Below are positions 17,729 to 25,918 of a stretch of 64,000 nucleotides of DNA, piece by piece. Under the pieces are notes generated by a model. The model saw only the letters and a program-made list of their open reading frames with translations, was not told the origin of the DNA and did no database searches. Position 1 is the first letter of the stretch. Every line of letters begins with the position of its first letter. Position numbers and translations under genes: made by a program. This DNA is from Acidimicrobiales bacterium (lineage in GTDB: Bacteria; Actinomycetota; Acidimicrobiia; Acidimicrobiales; MedAcidi-G1), in NCBI GenBank assembly GCA_014237715.1, contig JAAZZG010000009.1:20710-84709 (forward strand), in the 5' to 3' direction.

Positions 17729-18574
17729 ATGCCGATCCTGCACGCCATCCTGTTGGGCCTCGTGCAGGGTCTGACCGAGTTCCTGCCCGTCTCGTCCAGC
17801 GGCCACCTGGAGCTCGTGCCATGGCTCTTTGGTTGGGAGCACTTCGGCGGCGATGGTCGTCTGGAGGATGCCTTCGAGGTTGCCCTCCACGTGGGCACCC
17901 TGGTCGGAGCAGTGTTTTACCTGCGGGCTGACGTGGTCCGGTACCTGCGGGCCGCTCTGGCCTGGATCCGGTCCGGTGCCGGCACCGTTCCCGTCGGGGA
18001 TGCCCGGACGGCCTGCCTGCTGGCTGTGACCGCGGTGCCTACGGGGATCCTTGGTGTGCTGGTGGCGTTCATGATCGAAGACCTCGGGGACCGGATGTGG
18101 TTGGTGGCCACCTGCCTGATCGTGTTCGGACTCGTGTTGTGGGCCGCTGACCGCCGTGGGGCGACCGCCGGTGAAGCGACGAGCCGGGGCATGGCCGATC
18201 TCTCCTTCGGCAACGCCATCGTTCTGGGCGTGGCTCAGGGCCTAGCTTTCCAACCTGGAGTGTCGCGTTCGGGGGTGACCTTGAGCGTTGCCCGGTCGCT
18301 GCGGTTGGAACGCACCGAGGCCGCCCGACTGGTCTTCCTGATGAGCCTGCCGGTCATAGCCGGGGCGGGCCTACTGTCGGCCGTTGACGTGACGGTGCCC
18401 GCCGGTTGGTGGCCCCCGTTCCTCGCCGGGATGGCGGCCGCCGCGGTAAGTGGCTGGTTCGCCGTCCATGGCCTGCTGCGCTTACTGGCCCGGATCGGAC
18501 TCGGAGGGTTCGCGGCCTATCGCGTGGTAGTGGGCCTCGGGGTCCTGGCCCTGTTGGCTACCGGCGTCCGCTAG
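17729..18574 (+). CDS. uppP: Undecaprenyl-diphosphatase (BacA/UppP)
   Basis: Integral membrane enzyme that dephosphorylates undecaprenyl diphosphate so the lipid carrier can be reused in cell-wall synthesis; overproduction gives bacitracin resistance. The 281-residue protein has both family signatures: LVQGLTEFLPVSSSGHL near the N-terminus and PGVSRSGVTLSVARSL in the second half. About eight hydrophobic segments are visible. Start ATG at 17729, 17 nt after tldE, gives the standard N-terminus (MPILHAILLG). Confidence 0.96.
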   Translation: MPILHAILLGLVQGLTEFLPVSSSGHLELVPWLFGWEHFGGDGRLEDAFEVALHVGTLVGAVFYLRADVVRYLRAALAWIRSGAGTVPVGDARTACLLAVTAVPTGILGVLVAFMIEDLGDRMWLVATCLIVFGLVLWAADRRGATAGEATSRGMADLSFGNAIVLGVAQGLAFQPGVSRSGVTLSVARSLRLERTEAARLVFLMSLPVIAGAGLLSAVDVTVPAGWWPPFLAGMAAAAVSGWFAVHGLLRLLARIGLGGFAAYRVVVGLGVLALLATGVR

Positions 18575-18935
18575 CAGGCTGGCGACGGTTCGGAGACCAG
18601 CGCAGGCATCAACGCCGGTATCAGATCACCCCAGTGGAGGGTGCCGGCGACCTAGGGCATCCGGTCGGCGGGTGCGACAACGGTCAGGGTGTGCTCGTCG
18701 AGTTCCAGCAGCCGGCCGACTCGACCATTCGTCGTACCGTGGGCACACCCGGCGATCTTCCTGATGCTGCGCCGGGGGTTGGGTCGACGGCCCACAGGTC
18801 GACCAGGCCACGCGGTGGTGGGCGGGCCATGCTCGAGGTCGGGCGGTGGGACAGGACACGGTCCCCTCCCGGGGGGCTAGGTACGCCAGAGAGGGAAAGT
18901 GGAGGGAGGGGTCGGGCCCGAAAGGGCGTTCCTGG
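18575..18935. other. 361-base stretch without a convincing gene
   Basis: It lies between the convergent uppP and FmdB-type genes. High GC keeps several frames open on both strands, but none shows a recognised domain or a clear ribosome site. The only candidate I would keep is the short minus-strand frame 18652-18795, listed separately. No T-run terminator or obvious repeat is visible. Confidence 0.5.
18652..18795 (-). CDS. Possible 47-residue basic small protein
   Basis: A GTG-started frame encoding a basic N-terminus (GRRPNPRRSIRKIAG) and a C-terminus RLLELDEHTLTVVAPADRMP that reads like a beta-strand-rich protein end. It has no ribosome site and no -10 box, and other frames here are equally open, so it may be chance. 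Confidence 0.2.
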   Translation of the reverse strand: MGRRPNPRRSIRKIAGCAHGTTNGRVGRLLELDEHTLTVVAPADRMP

Positions 18936-19358
18936 TCAGGTAGCGCCGGAGGTTTTGCTACCTGAGGAGCTGCTCGACGATGCCTTTTTCGCTGAGGGAG
19001 TCGAGGCGGCATCGCTGGTCGAACTGCCCGAGGAGGTGTCCTTCGTGCCGGACGAGTCGCCACCGGACGACGATGCGTCCGAGGAGGTTCCGTTCGAGGA
19101 CCCCGAACCCTCCGATCCAGAATCTGACGAGCTGCTGGTCGACGAGGCCTTCTCCGAGGAACGTCCCTCGGCCGAGGACCCGTGGTCGTTCTTGTAGAAG
19201 CCGTCGCCCTTGAATGAGATGCCCACTCCGCTGAACACCTTGTTTACCGGACCGTGGCACTCGACATCGATGCAAGTGGTCAGAGCGTCGTCGGTGAACG
19301 ACTGGCGTAGTTCGAACTCGCCCTCGCAGGTCTGGCAGCGGTACTGGTAGGTCGGCAT
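18936..19358 (-). CDS. FmdB-family zinc-ribbon protein with serine-rich tail
   Basis: A 140-residue protein. The first 60 residues are a typical FmdB/CxxC regulatory zinc ribbon: MPTYQYRCQTCEGEFEL, then TTCIDVECHGPVNKVFSGVG. The remaining 80 residues are almost entirely Ser, Gly, Thr, Asp and Lys, a low-complexity disordered tail of a kind often found in actinobacterial FmdB proteins. The function is not established; the name comes from proximity to amidase operons. The tail's antisense frame gives a long false ORF on the plus strand. Confidence 0.88.
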   Translation of the reverse strand: MPTYQYRCQTCEGEFELRQSFTDDALTTCIDVECHGPVNKVFSGVGISFKGDGFYKNDHGSSAEGRSSEKASSTSSSSDSGSEGSGSSNGTSSDASSSGGDSSGTKDTSSGSSTSDAASTPSAKKASSSSSSGSKTSGAT

Positions 19359-19466
19359 GGCGGAGAGGCCTCGGCTCGTCGGGTCGTGGCAGTAGGAGGG
19401 GATGTCAGCAGGTGGTCGACTGGAGAACGGTGCAGCCTACCGGTGCCCGTCGGGCACACTGGCGGG

Positions 19467-20063
19467 GTGGACATTCCTGCTGGGCTCGGAGCCTGGGCCC
19501 TTGTGGTGGTGGCGTACCTGCTGGGCACGGTGCCGTCGGCCCAACTGGTGGCCGGTCGGCGTGGCGTGGACCCGACGACCGAGGGGTCCGGTAATCCCGG
19601 TGCCACCAACGTCTATCGCACGGCCGGTCGGCGGGCTGGGGTGGCCGTTTTCGTGGCTGATGCCGGCAAGGGCGCGATCGCCGCAGGGCTGGGCTTGGCC
19701 TTATGTGGGCGGCCGCTCAGCTTGGCCTGCTGGGCGGCGGCCACGCTTGGACATGTCCTCCCGGTGACCCGCCGATTCCGCGGTGGGAAGGGCGTGGCCA
19801 CCGGTGGCGGGGGTGCCGTCGTGCTGTTCCCGGTTGTCGGTTTGGTGATCGTGGCGCTGTTCGCCCTGGTGGCCCGACTCTCGGGCAAGTCATCGCTGGG
19901 TTCGGTCACCATCTGCATCGCTCTACCCGTCGGCGTCGCCGCGACCGGCCAGGGTTGGCCAGACTTTCTGGTGGCGACCGGCATCTGTTTGGTGGTGCTA
20001 GTCCGACACCGGACCAATATCCGTCGCCTCATGTCAGGCGAGGAGCAGGGTTGGGGGCGATGA
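19467..20063 (+). CDS. plsY: Glycerol-3-phosphate acyltransferase PlsY
   Basis: Membrane enzyme that acylates glycerol 3-phosphate from acyl-phosphate, the first step of phospholipid synthesis. From the GTG at 19467 it is 198 residues, the normal length. Conserved loops are GSGNPGATNVYRTAG, FRGGKGVATGGGG and VRHRTNIRRLMSGEE, and about five hydrophobic helices are visible. A GTG at 19386 would add 27 residues with no family match, so I reject it. The stop overlaps moeA as ATGA. Confidence 0.93.
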   Translation: MDIPAGLGAWALVVVAYLLGTVPSAQLVAGRRGVDPTTEGSGNPGATNVYRTAGRRAGVAVFVADAGKGAIAAGLGLALCGRPLSLACWAAATLGHVLPVTRRFRGGKGVATGGGGAVVLFPVVGLVIVALFALVARLSGKSSLGSVTICIALPVGVAATGQGWPDFLVATGICLVVLVRHRTNIRRLMSGEEQGWGR

Positions 20064-21268
20064 TCTCCCTGGCCGAGGCCCGTGAACACGTCCTTGGTCG
20101 CTGCGAGGGGCCGGAGCCCGTCGAGGTGGCGTTGTCCGACGCTCGGGGCCTGGTACTGGCCGAGCCCGTCGACTCGCCCGAACATGTTCCCCCGTTCGCC
20201 AACACGGCCATGGACGGCTTCGCCGTGCGGGCGGCCGACACCGTGGGGGCGCCGGTGGTCCTCGATGTGGTGGGCACGGTGGCCGCGGGCGTGGATCCAG
20301 TGGTCGCAGGCATTGAGGTCGGATCGGGCACCGCAGCGCGGATCATGACCGGGGCGCCAATGCCGCCGGGCGCCGATGCCGTGGTGATGGTCGAACGCAC
20401 CGAGATGGCGGCGGACGGGGCGACCGTCTCGGTGGCCATCGAAGTGCCGGTGGGTAATCACGTACGGTCTCCCGGCGAGGACCTGGTGGCCGGCGACCGG
20501 GTGTTTGAGGCCGGAGTGGTCCTGAGTCCTGGACACCTCGGGGTGCTGGCCAGCATCGGTGCCCTCGCGGTGGTTGTTCACCGTCAACTGCGGGTCGGGG
20601 TGTTGTCCACGGGAGACGAGTTGCGAGACGGGCCCGGGGCACTGGCTCCCGGCCAGATCCGGGACGCAAATCGACCGTCTCTCCTTGGTCTGCTCGATGA
20701 ACTGGGCGCCGATGCGGTCGATCTGGGTCGGGTGGTCGATGACGAGACAGCCATCGAGGCGGCATTGCTCGACGGGGCTTCCCGGTGCGATGCCGTGCTG
20801 ACCTCGGGCGGCGTGTCGATGGGCGACTTCGACTACGTCAAGGTCGTCCTGGACCGGATTGGTGACATGCGCTGGATGCAGGTCGCCATCAAGCCGGCCA
20901 AGCCCTTGGCCTTCGGTCGGATCGATGGAGTGCCGGTGTTCGGGCTTCCCGGCAATCCGGTGTCGTCCATGGTTTCCTTCGAGTTGTTCGCCCGTCCGGC
21001 TCTACGGGCCATGTCCGGCCATGCTGAGATCGACCGGACCTGCATTCGGGCGGACGTCGTCGGGGGCCTGCCTCGTCATGCCGACGGCAAGGTCCACTTC
21101 GCCCGGGTGGGCGTCGAGGTGGTCGACGGTCGGTTCCGGGTCCGGTCGGCGGGCGGTCAGGGTTCCCACCAACTGACGGCCATGGCGGCTGCAGGCGGCC
21201 TGGCCGTGTTGCCCGACGGTGACGGGATACCCGACGGCGGCGAGGTCGACGTCTTGTTGCTGGGTTGA
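20060..21268 (+). CDS. moeA: MoeA/gephyrin-family molybdenum insertase
   Basis: A 402-residue MoeA homologue. Family motifs: PFANTAMDGFAVRA, IMTGAPMPPGADAVV, LTSGGVSMGDFDYVKVVL and FGLPGNPVSSMVSFELF. MoeA inserts molybdate into adenylated molybdopterin. In corynebacteria a MoeA paralogue (Glp) instead works in the divisome with a membrane receptor. Here moaA and moaC follow directly, supporting a cofactor role, but a receptor-like membrane gene is also close. The ATG overlaps the plsY stop by 4 nt. Confidence 0.93.
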   Translation: MISLAEAREHVLGRCEGPEPVEVALSDARGLVLAEPVDSPEHVPPFANTAMDGFAVRAADTVGAPVVLDVVGTVAAGVDPVVAGIEVGSGTAARIMTGAPMPPGADAVVMVERTEMAADGATVSVAIEVPVGNHVRSPGEDLVAGDRVFEAGVVLSPGHLGVLASIGALAVVVHRQLRVGVLSTGDELRDGPGALAPGQIRDANRPSLLGLLDELGADAVDLGRVVDDETAIEAALLDGASRCDAVLTSGGVSMGDFDYVKVVLDRIGDMRWMQVAIKPAKPLAFGRIDGVPVFGLPGNPVSSMVSFELFARPALRAMSGHAEIDRTCIRADVVGGLPRHADGKVHFARVGVEVVDGRFRVRSAGGQGSHQLTAMAAAGGLAVLPDGDGIPDGGEVDVLLLG

Positions 21269-21316
21269 GGGTTGTCGAACCGGTGTCCGACGGATGCATC
21301 GTGCGACGGCGAGCCG

Positions 21317-21322
21317 TACGCT
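21317..21322 (+). promoter_or_regulatory. Candidate -10 box for leaderless moaA
   Basis: TACGCT, six bases, then GTG at 21329. This supports the internal GTG over the upstream TTG at 21272. Confidence 0.4.
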
Positions 21323-21328
21323 GGCCCA

Positions 21329-22312
21329 GTGGTCCTTCCCCTGATCGATGGCTTCGGCCGGGTGCACCGAGACCTCCGAATCTCGGTGACCGACCGGTGC
21401 AACTTCCGGTGCAGCTACTGCATGCCCGCCGAAGGTCTCCAGTGGCTGCCCCGAGCTGAACTGCTTACCTTCGAGGAGATTGAGCGGGTGGCCCGGCTGC
21501 TGGTCGAACGCCATGGGATCGACAGCATCCGTCTCACCGGTGGAGAGCCGACGGTGCGGGCCGATCTGCGCCGCCTGGTGGGGATGCTGTCCGCCCTCGG
21601 GGTGGACTTGGCCCTGACCACCAACGGTGCCACCCTGAAGCAGGCTGCGTCCGGACTGGCCGATGCTGGACTGAAGCGAATCAACGTCTCGTTGGATTCG
21701 CTGCAGGCCGAACGGTTCGCCGAGTTGACCCTGCGCGACGAACTCGGTCGGGTGCTCGACGGGATCGACGCGGCGTTGGCCGCCGGTCTGGACCCGGTGA
21801 AAGTCAATGTGGTGGTGATGCGCGGCGTCAACGACGACGAGCTGGTTGACTTTGCCCGTTTCGGTCGGGACCGGGGTGTCATGGTCCGGTTCATCGAGTT
21901 CATGCCGTTGGACGCTGACGAGGCCTGGACCCACGAGTCGGTGGTGGGCATCGACGAGATCGTGGCCCGGGTGGGAGAGGTGTTTCCGCTGGAGCCGATA
22001 GACCGGACCTCGGCCCCGGCCAGCCGGTTCCGCTACCTCGACGGTGGCGGTGAGATCGGAGTGGTGGCCAGCGTCACCCGGAGTTTCTGCGATTCGTGCG
22101 ACCGGATCCGCCTCACAGCGGATGGCCAGTTCCGCAATTGCCTGTTCGCCGTGGACGAGTTCGACGTCCGGTCGCTGCTGCGGTCGGAGGCCACCGACGA
22201 CGAGGTGGGTGCCTTGCTGGAGCGTGCAGTGGCCGCCAAGTGGGCCGGTCACGGGATCGGGCGGGTGGAGTTCATCCGCCCGGCCCGTTCCATGTCCCAG
22301 ATCGGCGGCTGA
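21329..22312 (+). CDS. moaA: GTP 3',8-cyclase MoaA
   Basis: Radical-SAM enzyme that starts molybdopterin synthesis from GTP together with MoaC. The 327-residue protein has the SAM cluster motif CNFRCSYC, then [12 protein letters not shown], a second C-terminal cluster motif ([18 protein letters not shown]) and the conserved Gly-Gly terminus (SQIGG). The GTG at 21329 gives the normal start just before [18 protein letters not shown]; a TTG at 21272 would add 19 unmatched residues. moaC begins 4 nt after the stop. Confidence 0.96.
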   Translation: MVLPLIDGFGRVHRDLRISVTDRCNFRCSYCMPAEGLQWLPRAELLTFEEIERVARLLVERHGIDSIRLTGGEPTVRADLRRLVGMLSALGVDLALTTNGATLKQAASGLADAGLKRINVSLDSLQAERFAELTLRDELGRVLDGIDAALAAGLDPVKVNVVVMRGVNDDELVDFARFGRDRGVMVRFIEFMPLDADEAWTHESVVGIDEIVARVGEVFPLEPIDRTSAPASRFRYLDGGGEIGVVASVTRSFCDSCDRIRLTADGQFRNCLFAVDEFDVRSLLRSEATDDEVGALLERAVAAKWAGHGIGRVEFIRPARSMSQIGG

Positions 22313-22316
22313 TCCG

Positions 22317-22817
22317 GTGCCTGAACCGGCGGAGACAGACGGCTTCACCCATCTGGACGACGAGGGTCGGGCCCGCATGGTCGACGTGGGAGGCAAGGAC
22401 GTGACCCGGCGACGAGCCGTGGCCCGGGCCAGGATCACCATGCAGGCCGAGACCGCCGAGGCCCTGAGGTTCGGCAGGGTGCCCAAGGGCGATGTGCTTG
22501 CCGTGGCCCGGGTGGCGGGGATTCAGGCCGCCAAGCGAACGTCGGAACTCATCCCACTGTGCCATCCGTTGATGTTGAGTTCGGTGGTCGTGGACCTGGC
22601 GGTCGGCCATGCTTGGGTGGACGTCGAAGCGACGACTGAGACCGTGGACCGGACCGGCGTCGAGATGGAGGCGTTGACCGCCTGTTCGGTGGCAGCCCTG
22701 ACCATCTACGACATGTGTAAGGCCGTGGACCGCTCGATGAGCGTGGAATCGCTCGGCCTGCACGAGAAATCGGGTGGCCGCTCCGGCGACTGGCGACGGG
22801 CCGACCACCCTGCGTGA
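22317..22817 (+). CDS. moaC: Cyclic pyranopterin monophosphate synthase MoaC
   Basis: Second enzyme of molybdopterin synthesis. The 166-residue protein shows the expected order: [46 protein letters not shown] and [20 protein letters not shown] with the active-site KAVDRSM. The GTG start is 4 nt after the moaA stop. No moaB, moaD or moaE gene is in the window. Confidence 0.96.
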   Translation: MPEPAETDGFTHLDDEGRARMVDVGGKDVTRRRAVARARITMQAETAEALRFGRVPKGDVLAVARVAGIQAAKRTSELIPLCHPLMLSSVVVDLAVGHAWVDVEATTETVDRTGVEMEALTACSVAALTIYDMCKAVDRSMSVESLGLHEKSGGRSGDWRRADHPA

Positions 22818-22843
22818 CTCCGCCGGGGATCTTCTCGCGCCCT

Positions 22844-22863
22844 GCGCGCGAATATTCGCGCGC
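22844..22863. repeat. 20-bp perfect palindrome
   Basis: Seven alternating G/C bases, AATATT, then seven alternating C/G bases: a perfect 20-bp palindrome. Outer arms CGCGC (22836-22840) and GCGCG (22867-22871) extend the symmetry across a 3-nt mismatch. With no loop and no T-run it looks more like a protein-binding site than a terminator. It follows moaC and precedes the membrane-protein gene. Confidence 0.7.
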
Positions 22864-22915
22864 TGAGCGCGTAGACATCCACCATTTAGCAGGGAAGCCC
22901 TACTACGTTCCCTCG

Positions 22916-22924
22916 TTATCCACA
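22916..22924 (+). promoter_or_regulatory. Perfect DnaA-box sequence
   Basis: TTATCCACA matches the canonical DnaA 9-mer exactly, 52 bp after the palindrome and about 45 bp before the next gene. A single box does not make an origin; it could let DnaA regulate the downstream gene. Confidence 0.45.
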
Positions 22925-22969
22925 GGGGTACGAGCGGACCGGAGGGTGGATCCAAATGAGGCATCGTCA

Positions 22970-23503
22970 ATGCTGATCCTGCTGGGACTCGGGATCCTCT
23001 GGGCTGCGGTCCTGTTGCCACCCGTCATCCGCAATCGTGACGTCCTGACCCGCCCGCTGGCCGCCGTGGCCTCGGTCGGTCGATCAGCCAGCCGGGTAAC
23101 TGTCGGATCAGCCGCCCGATCAGCGGGTCGGCCGAGGGTCGGCGCTTCGCTGTCCGGCGTCAGGTCGCGCCGTCTGCGGGCATTCCGTTCGGCCGCCACT
23201 TCGGTTCCCGATGACGTCGGTTCGGCCCGCCGTCGCCGCCGCGACCTACTCCTGACCCTTGGAGGCGTCGCCATCTTCACGTTCCTAGGTGGCGTGGCCG
23301 TAGGCGGAGCGGTCTGGATGGTCCACTTCCTCGTCGACCTGCTGTTCGTCGGCTACGCCATGCTGGTCACCCAACGCCACCAGTTGGAAGCCGAGCGACG
23401 CGAGACGGTCATCCCCTTCCGGATGGACGGCCCGCTCATGGGTGGGCTGACCGGTACGTCGGCCATGCGCGACGAGGCCGTGCTGAGCCGCCGGGCCAAC
23501 TGA
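22970..23503 (+). CDS. Membrane protein resembling gephyrin-receptor (GlpR) family
   Basis: A 177-residue membrane protein. It starts with one hydrophobic helix (LLGLGILWAAVLLPPVIRNR), then a basic, serine-rich linker of about 65 residues, an RRRRRD patch, and a two-helix hairpin (about 90-135) ending LLFVGYAMLVTQRHQLE. This order of N-terminal helix, Arg-rich linker and C-terminal helical pair matches what I recall of actinobacterial proteins encoded near moeA paralogues, including corynebacterial GlpR, a receptor for the gephyrin-like divisome protein Glp. That match is by architecture only. The start is ATG 22970 or GTG 22946. Confidence 0.7.
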   Translation: MLILLGLGILWAAVLLPPVIRNRDVLTRPLAAVASVGRSASRVTVGSAARSAGRPRVGASLSGVRSRRLRAFRSAATSVPDDVGSARRRRRDLLLTLGGVAIFTFLGGVAVGGAVWMVHFLVDLLFVGYAMLVTQRHQLEAERRETVIPFRMDGPLMGGLTGTSAMRDEAVLSRRAN

Positions 23504-23528
23504 TCCCGATACCATCGCCCCCGGTCGC

Positions 23529-23602
23529 GGGGGTGTAGCTCAGTTGGCTAGAGCGCTACGTTCGCAACGTAGAGGTCGTGAGTTCGATTCTCATCACCTC
23601 CA
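23529..23602 (+). tRNA. tRNA-Ala (anticodon CGC)
   Basis: A 74-nt cloverleaf. The acceptor stem GGGGGTG pairs with CACCTCC and contains the G3-U70 wobble that identifies alanine tRNAs. The anticodon stem is CTACG/CGTAG with loop TTCGCAA, giving anticodon CGC for GCG codons. The T-arm loop is TTCGATT. The discriminator base is A, and CCA is not encoded. Confidence 0.96.
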
Positions 23603-23652
23603 CCGCACCAAGCTTGTTGGTTGGCCAATCGGTTGCCCGTTGAGTGGCCTGA

Positions 23653-24894
23653 TCAGGAACCGGATTCCTCGGCGTGATCGGCTTCGACAGCTGCCACCAG
23701 GCGATCTGGCAGGTCGGGGAGTTCGGAACGGACTCTTGACCAACTGGGGATAAATGCCGTTTCCAACGGATCGTCCAGGAACTCCTGGCCGGCCCGAACG
23801 ACGGACCGGGCGAACACCTCAATGGCTGATTCCTCAGCGTGGCGGTCGTAGGCCATGGCATTGAACGCCGCGTCGGCCTCGTACCGGTCAATGAGGTCTA
23901 GGGCAGTGCGGTCATAGGCCGCCTCTAGTGAGCGGAAACCCTCGGCGCTTAATACCACGCCACCAATGGCCAGCTTCCGGTAGATGGCCCGGGCGATGTC
24001 GACACTCATCCGGTGCAGTCCGTCGGTGGGGTCGTCGGCCGAGAGCTCCCGGTGCTTGTGGTCGTAGCCATCGGCCACGTCTACCTGGCAGACCCGGGTG
24101 GTGGGGAAGTGCCGGTACACCTCGGCCAGGACTCCGATCTCGAACCCCCAGTCTGAAGGCACCCTCAGGGTCTCGGCTACGTCGGTGGACATGGCGCACT
24201 CGCCGGCCAGCGGGTACCGGAAGCTGTCCAGGTAGTTGAGGTAGCCCCGGTCGCCGAACGTCACGGCCAGTGCCCGGACCAGCGGGGTCACGAAGAGGCG
24301 GGTGACCCGCCCGAAGAGTCGATCGGGCCCCACGTCGTCCCCCGAGGCCCGGTGGTAATAGCCCTTGGCGAACCCAAACCGGTTCGAAGGGTGAGCCACC
24401 GGATAGAGCAGGCGGGCCGGCAACGACCGGTCGTAGTCGCGGATGTCGGCGTCGTGGAGGGCCACGATGCCGCTCCGACCTGAAGCCAGGAAGTGGCCGA
24501 GGCAGAACCAGACGTTGCGCCCCTTGCCGGGCTGGCCGGTGGACAGGCCATGGGCCTCCAACTCATCCCGTAGGGCCGTGAGGCGAGGCCCGTCGTGCCA
24601 GAGGATGCGGTGGTGCTGGGGGAGCCGGGAGAAGATTTGACGAGCCCGGGCGAAGTCGTTCCGGTCAGCCCGGTCTAGGCCGACCACCACCTCGTCAAGG
24701 TAGGGAACGGCGGCCAACTGGTCGACGATGCATTGCAGCGCTGCACCGTCGAGGTCGGCCACTAGACAGGGGATGACCAGCGACATGGGCCGGTCGGCGC
24801 TCCACGACTTGAGTTCCTGCTCGAGATCCTCGGTCGGTCGACGCCCGAGATTATGAAGCGTGGCGATCACGCCGTTCTGGAAGAAGTCGGCCAC
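23653..24894 (-). CDS. gpgS: Glucosyl-3-phosphoglycerate synthase-like GT81 glycosyltransferase
   Basis: A 413-residue GT-A glycosyltransferase. The N-terminus ADFFQNGVIATLHNLGRRP is typical of the glucosyl/mannosyl-3-phosphoglycerate synthase group. LVIPCLVADLDG begins the Rossmann-like core, ALHDADIRDYD carries the metal-binding D-x-D, and PLAGECAMSTDVAETLRVP is the acceptor-side loop. Such enzymes make glucosylglycerate, a compatible solute and, in mycobacteria, a precursor of methylglucose polysaccharides. The matching phosphatase is not in the window. The GTG start has a TAGCCT box 6 nt upstream. Confidence 0.86.
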   Translation of the reverse strand: MADFFQNGVIATLHNLGRRPTEDLEQELKSWSADRPMSLVIPCLVADLDGAALQCIVDQLAAVPYLDEVVVGLDRADRNDFARARQIFSRLPQHHRILWHDGPRLTALRDELEAHGLSTGQPGKGRNVWFCLGHFLASGRSGIVALHDADIRDYDRSLPARLLYPVAHPSNRFGFAKGYYHRASGDDVGPDRLFGRVTRLFVTPLVRALAVTFGDRGYLNYLDSFRYPLAGECAMSTDVAETLRVPSDWGFEIGVLAEVYRHFPTTRVCQVDVADGYDHKHRELSADDPTDGLHRMSVDIARAIYRKLAIGGVVLSAEGFRSLEAAYDRTALDLIDRYEADAAFNAMAYDRHAEESAIEVFARSVVRAGQEFLDDPLETAFIPSWSRVRSELPDLPDRLVAAVEADHAEESGS

Positions 24895-24900
24895 CTCCCG

Positions 24901-24906
24901 AGGCTA
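24901..24906 (-). promoter_or_regulatory. Candidate -10 box for gpgS
   Basis: TAGCCT, six bases, then the GTG start. The spacer is CGGGAG, so a ribosome site touching the start cannot be excluded. Confidence 0.4.
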
Positions 24907-25016
24907 GGGGCTCCCGGCAGCCAGTTTCCGTTCCGGCGTGGGCTCCCGTTCCGGCGGGGTGTCGACCATCATCAGATCATCACCGGTCCGATACCTGCGG
25001 ATCACGGGTTAGTCGT

Positions 25017-25022
25017 TAGTTT
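25017..25022 (+). promoter_or_regulatory. Candidate -10 box for the lipoprotein/ABC export operon
   Basis: TAGTTT, seven pyrimidine-rich bases, then the ATG of the first lipoprotein. It would drive the whole five-gene operon. Confidence 0.45.
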
Positions 25023-25029
25023 TTCCCCT

Positions 25030-25914
25030 ATGCACCCCTTCGTCCGGTGGCGTGACGCGCCCGTTCTGATGACCGCCGTCACCGCATCGGCCTTGCTGGC
25101 GGTCGCCTGTTCGGCCACCAGTGGAAGCACCTCGGATGGAGTTCGGACTGTCGTGGTTCTGACCGCCGACCAGGCCACCGAGATCGTCGTTCCCGCCGGA
25201 TTCGCGTCGGCGACGACGAGCATTCCCAATCCCGACCCCTCAGAACCACCGGTCCCCGACGCCGAAACCTCTTCGGCGGACACCTTCCCATCGGACACGG
25301 GGTCCGCATCCTCCGATTCGTCGACATCGGAGACCTCGACGACGGCGGTTGACGAAGACGAGGCCGACGGGTATTCGGATGGGGAATCGGACCAGCAGGC
25401 GGCGAGTACCACGGTCGCGGAGGTGGCTGTCACGACCACAGTGGTCGAAGTGGTGAAGGAGACGGTTCCTCTGGCCGAAGAAGAGCGGGTGCATCCTGGG
25501 GTGCGGCTGATGAGCGCCCTGGACGAGTTCAACGCCTGCCTGGCCGAGGAAGGACACGAGTGGATCGGATTCCCCGATGCAGCGGCGGGTCCCGAGGCAC
25601 CGGCGAATCAGCCCGCCTACCTTCAAGCGCTGCAGCTCTGCAACAGCCGGACTGGGATCTCTGACGCCTACCAGAGCTACGAGACCTCCCGCTCAGACCT
25701 CTCTCCTGAGGAGATCCGGCAGGAGAATCAGAACTTCATCGACCTAGTGGACTGCCTCCGAGGTCTGGGTTGGTTGGTCGGTGACCTCCGACCCGACGAG
25801 GACGGCCTCCTGAACCCGGGCGACGAGTTCGTGGGTCCCGACGGCGGGATCGTGAGCGATGACATTCGAGACTGCGCCAGCGAGATTGCGCTGGCTGCTG
25901 AAACCGAGGAGTGA
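25030..25914 (+). CDS. Lipoprotein with four conserved cysteines (copy 1)
   Basis: A 294-residue exported lipoprotein: signal helix ending in lipobox LLAVAC (about residue 28), then a disordered Ser/Thr/Glu-rich linker of over 100 residues, then a globular C-terminal domain of about 130 residues. That domain has cysteines in FNACLAEEGHEW, LQLCNSR, LVDCLRGLGW and IRDCASE. The next gene encodes a relative with the same four cysteines and the shared segment VVKETVPLAE/VVKETIPLAE. I know no named family. It is the first gene of the export operon, so it probably works at the outer face of that transporter. Confidence 0.85.
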   Translation: MHPFVRWRDAPVLMTAVTASALLAVACSATSGSTSDGVRTVVVLTADQATEIVVPAGFASATTSIPNPDPSEPPVPDAETSSADTFPSDTGSASSDSSTSETSTTAVDEDEADGYSDGESDQQAASTTVAEVAVTTTVVEVVKETVPLAEEERVHPGVRLMSALDEFNACLAEEGHEWIGFPDAAAGPEAPANQPAYLQALQLCNSRTGISDAYQSYETSRSDLSPEEIRQENQNFIDLVDCLRGLGWLVGDLRPDEDGLLNPGDEFVGPDGGIVSDDIRDCASEIALAAETEE

Positions 25915-25918
25915 CCAG

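Noticed and set aside
18406..19197. 263-residue plus-strand frame over the FmdB tail, acidic and serine/proline-rich
   Set aside because: Its low complexity simply mirrors the serine-rich tail on the minus strand.
22844..22863. Rho-independent terminator for moaC at the palindrome
   Set aside because: The palindrome has no loop and no following T-run, so it is a poor terminator.
22844..22924. Replication origin at the palindrome and DnaA box
   Set aside because: Only one DnaA box is present, with no box cluster, no AT-rich unwinding region and no dnaA, dnaN or parB genes nearby.
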